From positions 1-41,947 of the forward strand of contig JAGQPF010000475.1 of assembly GCA_020426845.1 (NCBI GenBank): 41,947 nt of DNA. Direction: 5' to 3'. Positions 16,066 through 25,712 of the stretch are shown here, in pieces. The notes beneath the pieces were generated by a model, which ran no database searches, was not told where the DNA came from, and saw only the letters and a program-made list of their open reading frames with translations. Position numbers and translations under genes: made by a program. Origin of the DNA: Planctomycetales bacterium (GTDB lineage: Bacteria > Planctomycetota > Planctomycetia > Pirellulales > Pirellulaceae). Each line of letters starts with the position of its first letter. Position 1 is the stretch's first letter.

Positions 16066-17637
16066 ATGGTTCGGTTGCTGAGTTGGATTGGGTTTGCCGA
16101 TTTCACGGCGTGGAAGAGCGAACGGGCTGAGGGAGACGGCCCGCTGCTCGGGGTCGCAAAGCACGTCAAAGCGACCGAAATCGACCTGTTGTGGGACGAC
16201 GTAAGCAGAAAGGTCCCAATCAGCCAGAGCGGCGACTACGCCAAGTGGCTCGAACAGCAGCTAGGCGAGGCGGGCCTGAGGTCGAATATCACAGTGCGAC
16301 CGTGTGCGGAGGCGAAGGTCATGGACTTTGCTTGGGTTTATGCGCAATTGGAGAAGTTGCGAAGCGAGTCGAACCTCGAGCGTGCGCCACTTGTTGTAAA
16401 CGCGAGCAGCGGCACCCCGATGATGTTTTCGTGCTGGATCATCTTCAAAAAGTCGACCGGCTTGGACCTAAGGCTGTTTCGGAGCAGTCCAGAGAAGGGC
16501 GTAGAATCGCTGGAACTTCCGGCGAACTTGGCCGTCGACATCACTGAGGTCCTCCAAGCTCGCCGCTCTGGCCTTTTCGACCGATACGTGCGTGGCGAGA
16601 TCAAACTGCAGCGTCCGGATCTCCAAGGGTTGATTGGTGCCTCCGACCGTGCCAAGGAAGCGTTCCTCGAAGTGAGTGCCGTTGCCGCGTTCACCGACGT
16701 GCCGCTCTTGTTGCTCGGTCCTCCAGGTGTGGGAAAGACACGGCTCGCGGAAACGATTCATACCCTCAGTGGCGTCTCTGGCGAGTTTGTATCCGTCGAC
16801 TGTGGAATGCTTGGAGACAAACTTTCATTTGCGGAGATATGGGGGTGGAAGAAGGGCGCATTCACGGGAGCAGACGCACCCCATGAAGGCCGTATCGTGG
16901 CTGCTCGCAACGGCACGCTGTTCCTTGACGAGGTAGGAAATGCCGATTCGCAAACCCAACAAAACCTCTTGCGCCTGCTTCAGAACAAGATGTATCGTCC
17001 TGTTGGCACAAACGAGGAAGTCAAAATCGATACGCGAGTGATCGCCGCGACCAACCGCGACCTTCGCGCCGAAGTCACGAGAGGAACGTTCCGGCAAGAC
17101 CTGTTTGATCGTCTGTGCGTCTATTCGATAGACATTCCACCACTCAGGGAGCGACCCGAGGACATCGAAATAAAGGCCACCGAGTTCTTGAGAGATTTCA
17201 ACGCCCAATGGAGTGGGGAGATCGAACAAAGGCTTAGCGGCACCTGCAAGACGCTGAGCAAAGGAGCTCTACTCGAATTGCGTCGCTACCACTGGCCGGG
17301 AAATTTTCGGGAACTTGAGAGCGTGATGACTCGCCTGGTCGTGCACACGATCTCCAAAGAACTGGAGATTTCCGCAGAGGACGTGCGAAGAGAACTCGCC
17401 CTCGGTGAACGTACTTCCGGTGACACTGAAGGCCTGTTGGATCCCATTGGCGAAGGGTTCGACCTCGAATCGTCTCTCGATAAGATTCGGTTCCACTACT
17501 TGAAGAATGCGTGGGCAAAGTGGAGTGGGAATCAATCGAAGATTGCAAAGGGACTTGGTTTTAGTAGTCGCACGCCACTGCGGACGATCACGAGTCGGCT
17601 TCGGGATGCCGGCTACCCGGTGGATGAACTGAAATAA
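16066..17637 (+). CDS. RtcR-like sigma-54 activator with CARF-type sensor domain
   Basis: The 523-residue protein has three parts. Residues 1-165 resemble the CARF sensor of RtcR: VVNASSGTPMM (110-120) matches the ligand-loop pattern that reads ITTGTH in RtcR, followed by a helix and LRLFRSSPEK. Residues about 185-420 are an AAA+ sigma-54 activator domain with Walker A GPPGVGKT (218-225), GAFTGA (264-269), which contacts sigma-54, and Walker B LFLDEV. The C-terminus is a Fis-type helix-turn-helix (SKIAKGLGFSSRT). In E. coli RtcR the CARF domain responds to RNA with 2',3'-cyclic phosphate ends; no rtcA or rtcB is present here. ATG 16066 has GGGAG 7 bp before it and is preferred to TTG 15976. 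It is divergent from a sigma-54 promoter. Confidence 0.85.
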   Translation: MVRLLSWIGFADFTAWKSERAEGDGPLLGVAKHVKATEIDLLWDDVSRKVPISQSGDYAKWLEQQLGEAGLRSNITVRPCAEAKVMDFAWVYAQLEKLRSESNLERAPLVVNASSGTPMMFSCWIIFKKSTGLDLRLFRSSPEKGVESLELPANLAVDITEVLQARRSGLFDRYVRGEIKLQRPDLQGLIGASDRAKEAFLEVSAVAAFTDVPLLLLGPPGVGKTRLAETIHTLSGVSGEFVSVDCGMLGDKLSFAEIWGWKKGAFTGADAPHEGRIVAARNGTLFLDEVGNADSQTQQNLLRLLQNKMYRPVGTNEEVKIDTRVIAATNRDLRAEVTRGTFRQDLFDRLCVYSIDIPPLRERPEDIEIKATEFLRDFNAQWSGEIEQRLSGTCKTLSKGALLELRRYHWPGNFRELESVMTRLVVHTISKELEISAEDVRRELALGERTSGDTEGLLDPIGEGFDLESSLDKIRFHYLKNAWAKWSGNQSKIAKGLGFSSRTPLRTITSRLRDAGYPVDELK

Positions 17638-17727
17638 CGAGCGAGCGATTGCGAGGCCTGAAGCCTGGTGAGAGGCCGTGTCCGACGAGCAGACGCCGGG
17701 CACTTCTCATCCGCGCCGGCATTCTTT

Positions 17728-17786
17728 GCGACTGGACAATATGCAAACTCCTGATCCCGGAATCAGTTGCCGAATGGTCCAGTCGC
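17728..17786. promoter_or_regulatory. Nested inverted repeat upstream of the GHKL-ATPase gene
   Basis: A perfect 10-bp inverted repeat (GCGACTGGAC at 17728-17737, GTCCAGTCGC at 17777-17786) encloses a shorter one (CTGAT 17751-17755, ATCAG 17762-17766). There is no T-tract, so it is more likely an operator or RNA structure than a terminator. Confidence 0.55.
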
Positions 17787-17800
17787 AGATCGCCGGGAAT

Positions 17801-17816
17801 CTGCATTACAATGCAG
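17801..17816. promoter_or_regulatory. Perfect palindrome, probable operator
   Basis: CTGCATT-AC-AATGCAG is a perfect 7-bp dyad with a 2-bp centre, 36 bp before the start codon of the GHKL-ATPase gene. It has the shape of a dimeric repressor site. The binding protein is not known. Confidence 0.55.
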
Positions 17817-17851
17817 TCCTGAATTCGCGATTGCTGGGATGGGACTGAATT

Positions 17852-20800
17852 ATGTCAATAGAGCACGAGTCGACGAAAACGGCGCACCCCGAAACCGGCT
17901 GTCGCGTTAAGGCGTTGTGGAAAAGTCGAATCGAGTCCATCTTTGGAATCGTAAAGGCTGGCGAGACTGACCATCGCGAGGTTGCAAGTCTCGCCGAGCA
18001 GATAAGCGCTGATTATCACGGCCGATTCCTCATCGAGTTGATTCAAAACGCCAGTGACCAAGCAGCTCGGGCGCAACTTGCAACTGGCGTTATCACTATT
18101 GTCCGAACGGACGAATCCATTTTTGTCGTCAATCCCGGCCTCCCGTTTGATGACAAAGGAGTGCGTTCGATCACGTCACTGGGATTGAGCACGAAGGACC
18201 CTCAAAAGGAGATCGGGAACAAGGGCATCGGATTCAAGTCGGTCTTTCAAGTCTCGGTTTGTCCGGAAATCTATACCGCACCTTCGTCGAATGAATCGTT
18301 CCTTTCGGACAAAGCACTTCGGTTCGCACTTTCTCTCGCCCCGTTCGAGTCAGATGAATGCGAACAAGAGGCTCGTCGGCTGATCGCGGAGCTATTTGAG
18401 GCAAATTCTGGTGTCGACGGTGCTGCCATCCTAACTCCAGAGGGCTTGTTCGATGAAATCAAGCTTGCGGCGCCCTTCAAGTTTCCACTGCCGCTCAATG
18501 CAACGCATTTGGAGGAACGTGTACGGCAATCAGGTGTCGATCTGTCGGGACAGACCCTCGTCGTCTTGCCGCTAGAACAAGACGAAGACACCCGCAAAGT
18601 CGTGAATCACGCGATTGACGAGCTAATCGAGGGCCAGGGCGCGCCCGTTCTGTTCCTACCGTCCATCGTGGCCGTGAGGATCTGTGATCGCGTGCGGGGA
18701 TTCGAGACGACCTTGCGACGGCAACCGGGTCGGGAGGAAGCAGTAATCGATAGGGTGGGGCGAGTTTGTACTGTCCGTACAGAGGTAGTCACGGAAGGGA
18801 CGGCCGTGGGACGAGATTGGCGCGTAATCTCTCGCATGTACGGTGAACCGGACTGCGTATCGGAAGAAGCAGCCGATATCGAAAGCAAAACACTCAATGC
18901 AGCTGCTCAAGATCTACCTGGCAAAAACTGGGACAAGGTCGTCGCTTCCCCCGTGGACGTGGCGATTCCACTGGCTTCAGAGGAAAGCGATTCGCAGTCC
19001 CTTCTCCTCGGTGCGAAAGGACGCATTTGCATTGGCTTACCAACAAAGGATGCAACCGGGACATCTGCCTGGGTCAATGCTCACTTCAGCGGAACGATTT
19101 CGCGCAAAGGAACAGAACTAGATAACGAGTACAACAAACTCCTCTTTCAGGAGGCAGTTCGTCTTCATGATGCGCTGCTAGAGAGCCTGAGGAAAAGTGC
19201 GGAGCAAGACCGTCGGAGAGTAGCGACTTTGGCTTATGAACGCGATCGCGGCCCGCTCGCTGACGCCATCTTCAGTGTAGACATTTCGGATTGCGACCTC
19301 ATTCTCGGAGTCGATGGCAACGAGTACGTCGCTCCCAGCGACGTCACGTTGCTTTCGGAAACCGAGTCCACGATGCTTCCAGAGTTGCTCGCGAATCTTA
19401 GTGACGCAACTGCCTATGGGTTCTGCCTCGTCGACCCTGAGCTGCAGGCGTATGCGAGGCCAGTGCTCGACGACTTGGTGAGTGTCGGCGATGGCCGCAA
19501 ATCCAACTCGTCACTCTACCTGAGCCGACCGCAATCCACAGAACAATCGCTCATCGAACATGCAGCGTTGCGGCGACGCGCTGACGGTCCTCCATTTTGG
19601 GAACGCTTTTTGCCATGGCTGCTCGATCAGTTCGAGGCAAACGAATTGACCGAGAAAGCGTTTCTTCCCGTAGGTTCGAAAGGGGTTGCCAAGCCATCGA
19701 GTCGGGTATTTCTCCCCCCCACTGATTCGTCAGCGAAGGGGCAGGAGGCAACGGAAGATGAGGACGAGGTTGGCGATATCCCTGACAATCTCGAGGACGC
19801 GCTCAACATCCTGGACTCATCAGCGCTCTCAGTACGCAAAGGCAGCACAAGGATTCTGACCGAACTTGCCTCTCGGTTGGCGGAAGCGGCGTGGGTGCGC
19901 ACCCCCCGCCTGGACATTCTCATCAACGATGCGATTGGACCCTTGATGCAGTCGTTGACGGAAACAGAGGACGATCGCCGTGCGGGGTGCTCGCTGCTGG
20001 TCCAGGCTGTGCAATGGATCTGGAGGCTGACGGACGAAGGCCGAGGTCGTTTGCGAGCGAACGCCTTGCGAGTACCCGTCCCTTCTTCGGAATCCGGCTG
20101 GACCTGGGCCGCCCCAAGTTCTGTGTACTTTGGGAATGGCTGGGTGGATGAGAACACCGACGCGTTACTGGACAAGGCATATGGCGCAAATCCACGTAAG
20201 CGGCTTGTCTCTTGGACTGATTTCGCCACTGCAGCCAGCATCGAAAGCAATGATCTCGATGCCTGGGTGGGCGCGATAGAGTCGCTTGGAGTTAGCGAGA
20301 CACCGAAGATCATACGCTCCCGTACCCAAGCCGCGCCCCTTGTCTGCTGGAGCACTACCGAACTGCAGACCGTAGATGGTGTGCAATGCCCCATAAAGCG
20401 GGCAGCACCGTTCTGGCGTCCGTACCTAAAAATGGCTTGCAAGCGCACTTCGGATACGCAATCTGGCCAAAAATTTGAGTTTCGATCAGTCACATGGATT
20501 GATGGTCTCGAGCGGGAGGCGAGTCGCGAGGCTGTCATCGAACTAATTCTTTCCAACACAGCCAAGTACGAAGCGGAGATCACAACGTTTTCGGAAAGGT
20601 ACCAACGCCGCAATCAGGACCGAAAACCTGTCAAAGCACTATGGGTCCATGCAATTGTGGCGAATCAGTGGCCCGTGATACCAACACAGAACGGTCGCGT
20701 GCCTCCGCGGTCCGCCTGGGTACTCGACGACGATCAACGAAAACTCGCGAGACAACGGCTGCGACTCCTGAATCAGGTCGCCGACGAATACGCGGAGAGT

Positions 20801-23308
20801 AAGCCTTTGCTTTCTGCGCTGGGAATTACGTCAGTGGCAAATGCATCCGTCGGCCGGCTGCTGGAAGCGATCGACGCATTGGGGCAAGATTTGGACGATC
20901 TCAATACTGACGATCGCCACAATGCCAAGTCGCTCGCGGAAGATCTCTTTAGGTATTTGCAGCTAGCTTACGGTGACTCTCCCGTCGCACTCGACAATCT
21001 TGCTAACTTGACATTGCCCCTTTTCAAGCGGCAGGCGGTTGTCGCCATTGCTGGATCGTCGGTGAAGACGGCCTATCTCAATGATGACCCTACTCGCGCA
21101 GCATTTGTGCCCGACTTCGCTGAGTCCCTCGTGTGGCCGTTACAATCACGATATGCTTACCGCGATCTCGTGGCTGAGATTCTCAGGCAGCTTGGCGATG
21201 ACGCGGTTCTCTTCACAAGCCGCGTACCCATAGATAGCGGTTTCGCGCCGTCTGAGACTGAACCGCCCGTTCCCTTGTTGGACTCGTTGACTGAATCGTG
21301 GCCCAGCCGCAATGTGATTTCTGATCTTGCGTGCCTCATCGCTTACTCAGGACGAGAAACCAATCCGAGCGGTGACGAGTTTCGTCGAACGTGGAATCGG
21401 TTCAAGAAGGCACAGCTTTGCCGCGGTCGATTTCCAGAAGATGCACCGAAGCCGTACTTCTATGACCAGCAGACTGCTCAACTCCAGGTAAGCGATGGGC
21501 TGTCGGACGCTGAAGTTGTGGAGGCCACATGGATGCTAGTGGATCAAAGCTACAGAGATACATGGGCTGCCTATGCACGAGATCTTTCGAGAGATCGCGC
21601 GGACCAGTTCATGGCGGAACGTTCAATTACGACGACTCACAGGGAGAACGTCGAGACCGAGATTGGTTTGACGTCTGGTGATCGCTTTCGCCACATGAAG
21701 AGCGCGTTTTACTCCGTTTGGCGCAAGACGTATGGTGATCAACCGCTAGAGCTCTTTGAATCGGAATGGAAGGAGAACGCCGGCGTCGTCAATCGCATGT
21801 GCAATTGGGTCAAGTCTGCCGTCCTTGAGGAGATTGTAGCAAACGCTTTGATGCAGTCAGAGGAAGATGCAAGCGTAGCGATACTCGAATGCGCGGGAGT
21901 GACTATCGATCGCTGGCAGACAGATCGGGAGCGGCTTGCTCTTGAGAAATTGGCGTTTTCCGACACAGCACGCGAATGGCAAACGACGCTTAAGCAACTC
22001 GCAGCTGTTCTCAAAGTGATCGCTGTTCGTTCATCGCGGGTAACCTTAGCGGACGCACAAAACCTAATCGAGGGTCTTGCGAAAAGCGAAGTTCCGATCG
22101 ACTGCAGAAATAAACCATTGAAGGCCGTAAATGTCGCAAAGGAAGCCATCCAGATGGCGCGACAGTACTTCGGGCAGAAAGACGACAGTCCAACACGTCA
22201 AGTGCTTACAGAGCGTCTCGCCGCAATTGAAGAGAACGAATTCAATTTTTCTTCTATCTCAGATGCTCCTCGACGGGATGTTGCCGCATACGTCGATGAT
22301 CCTGAGCCTAAACGTAGTCGCGATGCGAAGGCTCGCCTGGAAGACCTTTCCCACCTCTGCAGTGTCCTCGCGCCCCATCTTGGTGAATCGTTCGACGGCA
22401 ATGTTTTGTCCGCTGACGATCGCGTGGAGTCGCTTGCTACTGGATGGTGGGCGAATTGTTACACGATCGTCCAGGCCATTCAGAATGTTCTGCAGAAGAA
22501 CATTCCCCTAACAGCCAAACGGATGAGTGATGCCCGCATTTTTCGCGATCTGGCACCGCGAAGCGTTTTACTATCACGCTTTGACGAATTGAAGGATGAA
22601 CCGCAACCACCGAAGAGCAAGCCCGAACGTAAGGTCGAGTTATTTGGTTCCGAACAAGCCGAAGGGAAATTCTCGGAAGATCTGGCGCGCGGCAGCGCTG
22701 GCGAAATCGGAAAGCGACTCAGCGAAGCCATGAAAAGTCAAATTCCTAAACCGCTGACAGGTGATCGCGCAAAGGCCAATGTCCCCACCTCAGGCGGTGG
22801 CGGAAGAGGTGGTGGTGGCGGTGGCACAAGCGACGGAGATGAGAATCGCCAACAACGTCGAATTACTGGATGGATAGGTGAGGCGTGCTTCTACGAGTGG
22901 GGGTTGCTGCACCTGCCCGACTTTGACGAAAGAGCCTGGCGATCTGAGTGCCGCGAGCAATATGGTTTAACAGGTGCTGGACGCGAGGGACTTGGCTTTG
23001 ATTTCTCGTACCGCGACGAGGATGGTGTCTTAACGGGGAGAAGCGACAAGCCGCTGTGCAAGATTGAAGTTAAATCATCTTCCGGGGACGGCAGTGAGCC
23101 GTTTCCAATCACAGCGAACGAATGGGATGTGGCGCGCGAATCTCACTCCAAGGACGATGAAGTCTACATAATTGTTCGAATAGCGCATGTGAGAACGGCA
23201 CCAGAAATAACGGACATCATCTGCAATCCATTCGAACTGTATCGCAAAGGGCAGATTGCCTTCGCCACGAAGGACATGCGAATGTTCGTTGGGAAGAAGC
23301 CGTCTTGA
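17852..23308 (+). CDS. Giant GHKL (HSP90/sacsin-like) ATPase with C-terminal DUF3883 nuclease-like domain
   Basis: The 1818-residue protein begins with an HSP90/sacsin-type ATP-binding domain. The N-box ELIQNASD gives E62, N66 and D69; VNPGLPFDDKGV and IGNKGIGFKSVF (121-132) are the later nucleotide-binding motifs. A long helical middle part of about 1500 residues has no family I can name. A Gly-rich linker (about 1647-1660) leads to a DUF3883 ('NO VEIN' C-terminal) domain. D1717 and E1739-x-K1741 in this domain fit a PD-(D/E)XK nuclease core. ATPases of this build are common in defence islands, where the GHKL domain is thought to sense or clamp a partner and the DUF3883 domain to act on DNA. 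No standard sigma-54 site was found upstream. Confidence 0.85.
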   Translation: MSIEHESTKTAHPETGCRVKALWKSRIESIFGIVKAGETDHREVASLAEQISADYHGRFLIELIQNASDQAARAQLATGVITIVRTDESIFVVNPGLPFDDKGVRSITSLGLSTKDPQKEIGNKGIGFKSVFQVSVCPEIYTAPSSNESFLSDKALRFALSLAPFESDECEQEARRLIAELFEANSGVDGAAILTPEGLFDEIKLAAPFKFPLPLNATHLEERVRQSGVDLSGQTLVVLPLEQDEDTRKVVNHAIDELIEGQGAPVLFLPSIVAVRICDRVRGFETTLRRQPGREEAVIDRVGRVCTVRTEVVTEGTAVGRDWRVISRMYGEPDCVSEEAADIESKTLNAAAQDLPGKNWDKVVASPVDVAIPLASEESDSQSLLLGAKGRICIGLPTKDATGTSAWVNAHFSGTISRKGTELDNEYNKLLFQEAVRLHDALLESLRKSAEQDRRRVATLAYERDRGPLADAIFSVDISDCDLILGVDGNEYVAPSDVTLLSETESTMLPELLANLSDATAYGFCLVDPELQAYARPVLDDLVSVGDGRKSNSSLYLSRPQSTEQSLIEHAALRRRADGPPFWERFLPWLLDQFEANELTEKAFLPVGSKGVAKPSSRVFLPPTDSSAKGQEATEDEDEVGDIPDNLEDALNILDSSALSVRKGSTRILTELASRLAEAAWVRTPRLDILINDAIGPLMQSLTETEDDRRAGCSLLVQAVQWIWRLTDEGRGRLRANALRVPVPSSESGWTWAAPSSVYFGNGWVDENTDALLDKAYGANPRKRLVSWTDFATAASIESNDLDAWVGAIESLGVSETPKIIRSRTQAAPLVCWSTTELQTVDGVQCPIKRAAPFWRPYLKMACKRTSDTQSGQKFEFRSVTWIDGLEREASREAVIELILSNTAKYEAEITTFSERYQRRNQDRKPVKALWVHAIVANQWPVIPTQNGRVPPRSAWVLDDDQRKLARQRLRLLNQVADEYAESKPLLSALGITSVANASVGRLLEAIDALGQDLDDLNTDDRHNAKSLAEDLFRYLQLAYGDSPVALDNLANLTLPLFKRQAVVAIAGSSVKTAYLNDDPTRAAFVPDFAESLVWPLQSRYAYRDLVAEILRQLGDDAVLFTSRVPIDSGFAPSETEPPVPLLDSLTESWPSRNVISDLACLIAYSGRETNPSGDEFRRTWNRFKKAQLCRGRFPEDAPKPYFYDQQTAQLQVSDGLSDAEVVEATWMLVDQSYRDTWAAYARDLSRDRADQFMAERSITTTHRENVETEIGLTSGDRFRHMKSAFYSVWRKTYGDQPLELFESEWKENAGVVNRMCNWVKSAVLEEIVANALMQSEEDASVAILECAGVTIDRWQTDRERLALEKLAFSDTAREWQTTLKQLAAVLKVIAVRSSRVTLADAQNLIEGLAKSEVPIDCRNKPLKAVNVAKEAIQMARQYFGQKDDSPTRQVLTERLAAIEENEFNFSSISDAPRRDVAAYVDDPEPKRSRDAKARLEDLSHLCSVLAPHLGESFDGNVLSADDRVESLATGWWANCYTIVQAIQNVLQKNIPLTAKRMSDARIFRDLAPRSVLLSRFDELKDEPQPPKSKPERKVELFGSEQAEGKFSEDLARGSAGEIGKRLSEAMKSQIPKPLTGDRAKANVPTSGGGGRGGGGGGTSDGDENRQQRRITGWIGEACFYEWGLLHLPDFDERAWRSECREQYGLTGAGREGLGFDFSYRDEDGVLTGRSDKPLCKIEVKSSSGDGSEPFPITANEWDVARESHSKDDEVYIIVRIAHVRTAPEITDIICNPFELYRKGQIAFATKDMRMFVGKKPS

Positions 23309-23527
23309 CCGTGGATGCAGAGTGCTTGAGCAATCCGACCAAATGCAGCTCGGTTCACAGCCGGTCCCTTTCGTTTTGATGGGATCGGAAACCGCCAACT
23401 CTTACAGCTTACGTCATCCCCAACCGAGAGTATTGCAAAGAGGGGTCCTTTCTGGGAGTTCGCCGATCACCGACCTAGCAGTCATCGTTCGAATTTCTTC
23501 CTCCCCTCGGTCGCACCCTGCTTAAAC

Positions 23528-24271
23528 TTACCGTTCCACGTCCACGCCGGCGGCCAGCAGTGCCTTGCTCCAGTTGCCGAAGTATCGCCGCGCGGCGGAA
23601 ATAAGAGCTGAGTCCTCGCGGCGAATGGCTGAGTAGTTGATCGGCTTTCCTTCCCGCTGCCGATCTTGGATCGCCTCGATGATTAGCTCCTTGCTCCAGC
23701 GGTTCCCTCTGGCCGCCAGAAGCTCTTCGGGCGCGAGGCCTGCGGCAGCCAAGGCTCGACGCCAACTGTGGAAGGCGTTGATCGCCGCCGTCGCCAGGGC
23801 CCGATTGTCCAGGCAGACGTCGTTGCGCCTCATGGAAAGCCCCGCTTCATGTCGCTTGTGCAACTGCAGGATGATTTTCTCTTTGTCGAGCGTGCGGGGC
23901 TTTTTGGGCAAGCGGACATGCTCGAGATTAATTCCGGCTTCCCGTAGTGCGTTTCGCCAGGTGCCGAAGTGGTGCCGCGCCGCGTCGTAGAATCTTCGAT
24001 CTCGGCGGATGTTGTGCTGGGCAGACATGTCGTAGCCATCACAGCACATCGCGCGAATTCTCTTGAGAATCCGATCTGCACTGAATTCCTCCTCGGAGAT
24101 CATTCGACGGATGCTAATGCCAGCATACTGCAGCGCTGTATCCCATGTCCCAAAGTGCAGGCACGCCGCCGCGTGAAGATCCGGAGCCTCCTTCAGGACC
24201 ACCTCGGCTGAAAGTCCCTGATTGTGAAGGTCTCTCTCCACAATGTGGCGGATTACGTCTTCACGCGACAT
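23528..24271 (-). CDS. Four-repeat 'homing endonuclease associated repeat' protein
   Basis: The 247-residue protein is almost wholly made of four units of about 50-65 residues (2-51, 61-113, 127-178, 192-242). Each ends in a variant of F-G-x-W-x3-A-L-x-x-A-G, the core of the 'homing endonuclease associated repeat' (HNH_repeat). Unit 3 has FHSW instead of FGxW. The repeats are probably helix bundles that bind nucleic acid; no HNH, LAGLIDADG or other catalytic motif is present. The start overlaps the end of the upstream repeat gene by 19 bp. It is the last gene of the recombinase operon. Confidence 0.8.
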   Translation of the reverse strand: MSREDVIRHIVERDLHNQGLSAEVVLKEAPDLHAAACLHFGTWDTALQYAGISIRRMISEEEFSADRILKRIRAMCCDGYDMSAQHNIRRDRRFYDAARHHFGTWRNALREAGINLEHVRLPKKPRTLDKEKIILQLHKRHEAGLSMRRNDVCLDNRALATAAINAFHSWRRALAAAGLAPEELLAARGNRWSKELIIEAIQDRQREGKPINYSAIRREDSALISAARRYFGNWSKALLAAGVDVER

Positions 24272-25710
24272 TCTTTATTCTCCCTGCTGATTGGCTGCCT
24301 TTGTTTCTGATTTGTCTCTTGGTTCGTTAGCGTGATGCCCGCGGCGGTCAGTGCCTGCCTCCAGCCGCCGAACAACCGATACGCAGCTCCAGCCAACGCA
24401 GCGTCGTCTTTGAATATGTTGCTTGTGAGTGACTGCCCTCGGTCGTATCGTGCCCGGACTGCTTCGATGACCATTTGCTTGGTCCACCGCTTCCGCGAGG
24501 GTGTCAGACCGGCCGCCAGCACGGCCTTGTTCCAGCTGCCAAAGTGGTTTCTCGCGGCGCAATGGAGGCACCGATCCTCTTTCCACACTTTGGCGACGGA
24601 TGCTCCGGATTCCACAAGATCGTGGATGGCTTGCAGGACCTTTTGCCGACTCCATTTCTTCTTTGGGGGCGGTGCTCGCCAGGGGATGCCGGCGGCAACT
24701 ACGGCACTGGGCCAGTCGCCGAAACGCCGTCGGGCAGCGTTGGCCAAGGCGACGTTGTTAAACCCTGAACGCTCGATTGGCAATCCGCGGACATATCCAT
24801 CCTGGATGGCCTCAATCACTCGCCGCTTGGTCCAACGTCCGCTGCGCGGGTCCAAGCCCGCTGCATCTAATGCGTTCTGTAGCCCTCCGAAGAGACGGAA
24901 GGCTGCGCCCAAAAGTCCCGGATCCTGCTTGCGTAAATCCACCTCAGGAAAACGTTGCCAAGCTCGCAGTTCGTCCAGAACACGATCCTCGGTCCATTGC
25001 CTCCGTCGGGTTATCTCAAGGCCAGCCGCTTCCAACGCGTTCTGCCAGTTGCCGAATCGGCGCACGGCGGCGCAAAACAGCGGATTGTCTTCTTGCCAGA
25101 TGCGTGAAAGTGGTTGCCCCTGCTTTTCTCGCAGGCGGATGGCTTCGAGGACTGACCGCCTGGTCCACGTCCGGCGCAGTTTGGATTTGAGGCCGGCGGC
25201 GCGCAGCGCCCTGTGCCAACCTCCAAAGCGCTTCTTGGCCGCGTAATAGAGCTGTGAATCTTCGCGCCAGATGCAAGTGAGCGGAAGCCCTTGCTCGTGA
25301 CGTGTTTTGATCGCTTGCAGTACGGATTCTCGGGTCCAAGGCTGGGGGTGAATGTGAGCGAGCCCTGCGGCCGCCAGCGCATCGGTCCAACTGCCAAATC
25401 GTCGCTTTGCGGCGTTGTAGAGGGCAGGACAATCTCGCCAGACGGATGTCAGCGACTTTCCTTCCCGATAGCGCGTCTGCAGCTCTGCGATGACCCGCGC
25501 CGGAGTCCACTTGCACCTGCGCTTGGGTTTCTCGTGAGCGTTCGGAATCCCCGCGATCGCTAAAGTCTCACGCCAATTGCCGACGTGTCGGTGCGCGGCC
25601 GCCACTAGGGTTGTGTCTTCGCTCCAGGCCGTCGACATTGAGAGGCCCGCCGCATACCGAGCGCGCACTGCTTGAATGACGCTTTCCCGCGTCCATCGTT
25701 TCCTGGCCAT
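24253..25710 (-). CDS. Eight-repeat 'homing endonuclease associated repeat' protein
   Basis: The 485-residue protein has eight tandem units beginning with W-[T/S] at residues 6, 68, 125, 182, 239, 293, 353 and 409. Each ends in F-G-x-W-x3-A-[LV]-x-[AI]-A-G-[LI], with small departures such as VGNW in unit 1 and FGGL in unit 5. The period is 54-62 residues. A basic linker separates units, and a basic/polar tail of about 25 residues closes the protein. Conserved positions are structural; the residues before the FGxW core differ from unit to unit, as expected if each unit contacts a different site. No catalytic domain is visible. It starts 2 bp after the stop of the RepB-like gene. Confidence 0.85.
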   Translation of the reverse strand: MARKRWTRESVIQAVRARYAAGLSMSTAWSEDTTLVAAAHRHVGNWRETLAIAGIPNAHEKPKRRCKWTPARVIAELQTRYREGKSLTSVWRDCPALYNAAKRRFGSWTDALAAAGLAHIHPQPWTRESVLQAIKTRHEQGLPLTCIWREDSQLYYAAKKRFGGWHRALRAAGLKSKLRRTWTRRSVLEAIRLREKQGQPLSRIWQEDNPLFCAAVRRFGNWQNALEAAGLEITRRRQWTEDRVLDELRAWQRFPEVDLRKQDPGLLGAAFRLFGGLQNALDAAGLDPRSGRWTKRRVIEAIQDGYVRGLPIERSGFNNVALANAARRRFGDWPSAVVAAGIPWRAPPPKKKWSRQKVLQAIHDLVESGASVAKVWKEDRCLHCAARNHFGSWNKAVLAAGLTPSRKRWTKQMVIEAVRARYDRGQSLTSNIFKDDAALAGAAYRLFGGWRQALTAAGITLTNQETNQKQRQPISRENKECRVKT

Positions 25711-25712
25711 CT

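Noticed and set aside
17638..17851. Sigma-54 promoter before the GHKL-ATPase gene
   Set aside because: GG and GC pairs were checked for a 10-bp spacing and none fits; the closest have 7, 8 or 12 bp.
19627..20613. Long open frame antisense to the GHKL-ATPase gene
   Set aside because: It has a Ser/Arg-rich composition typical of a reverse-complement shadow, no ribosome binding site, and the opposite strand carries clear ATPase motifs.
23528..25710. HNH endonuclease activity of the repeat proteins
   Set aside because: Only the associated repeats are present; no HNH or other metal-site residues were found.
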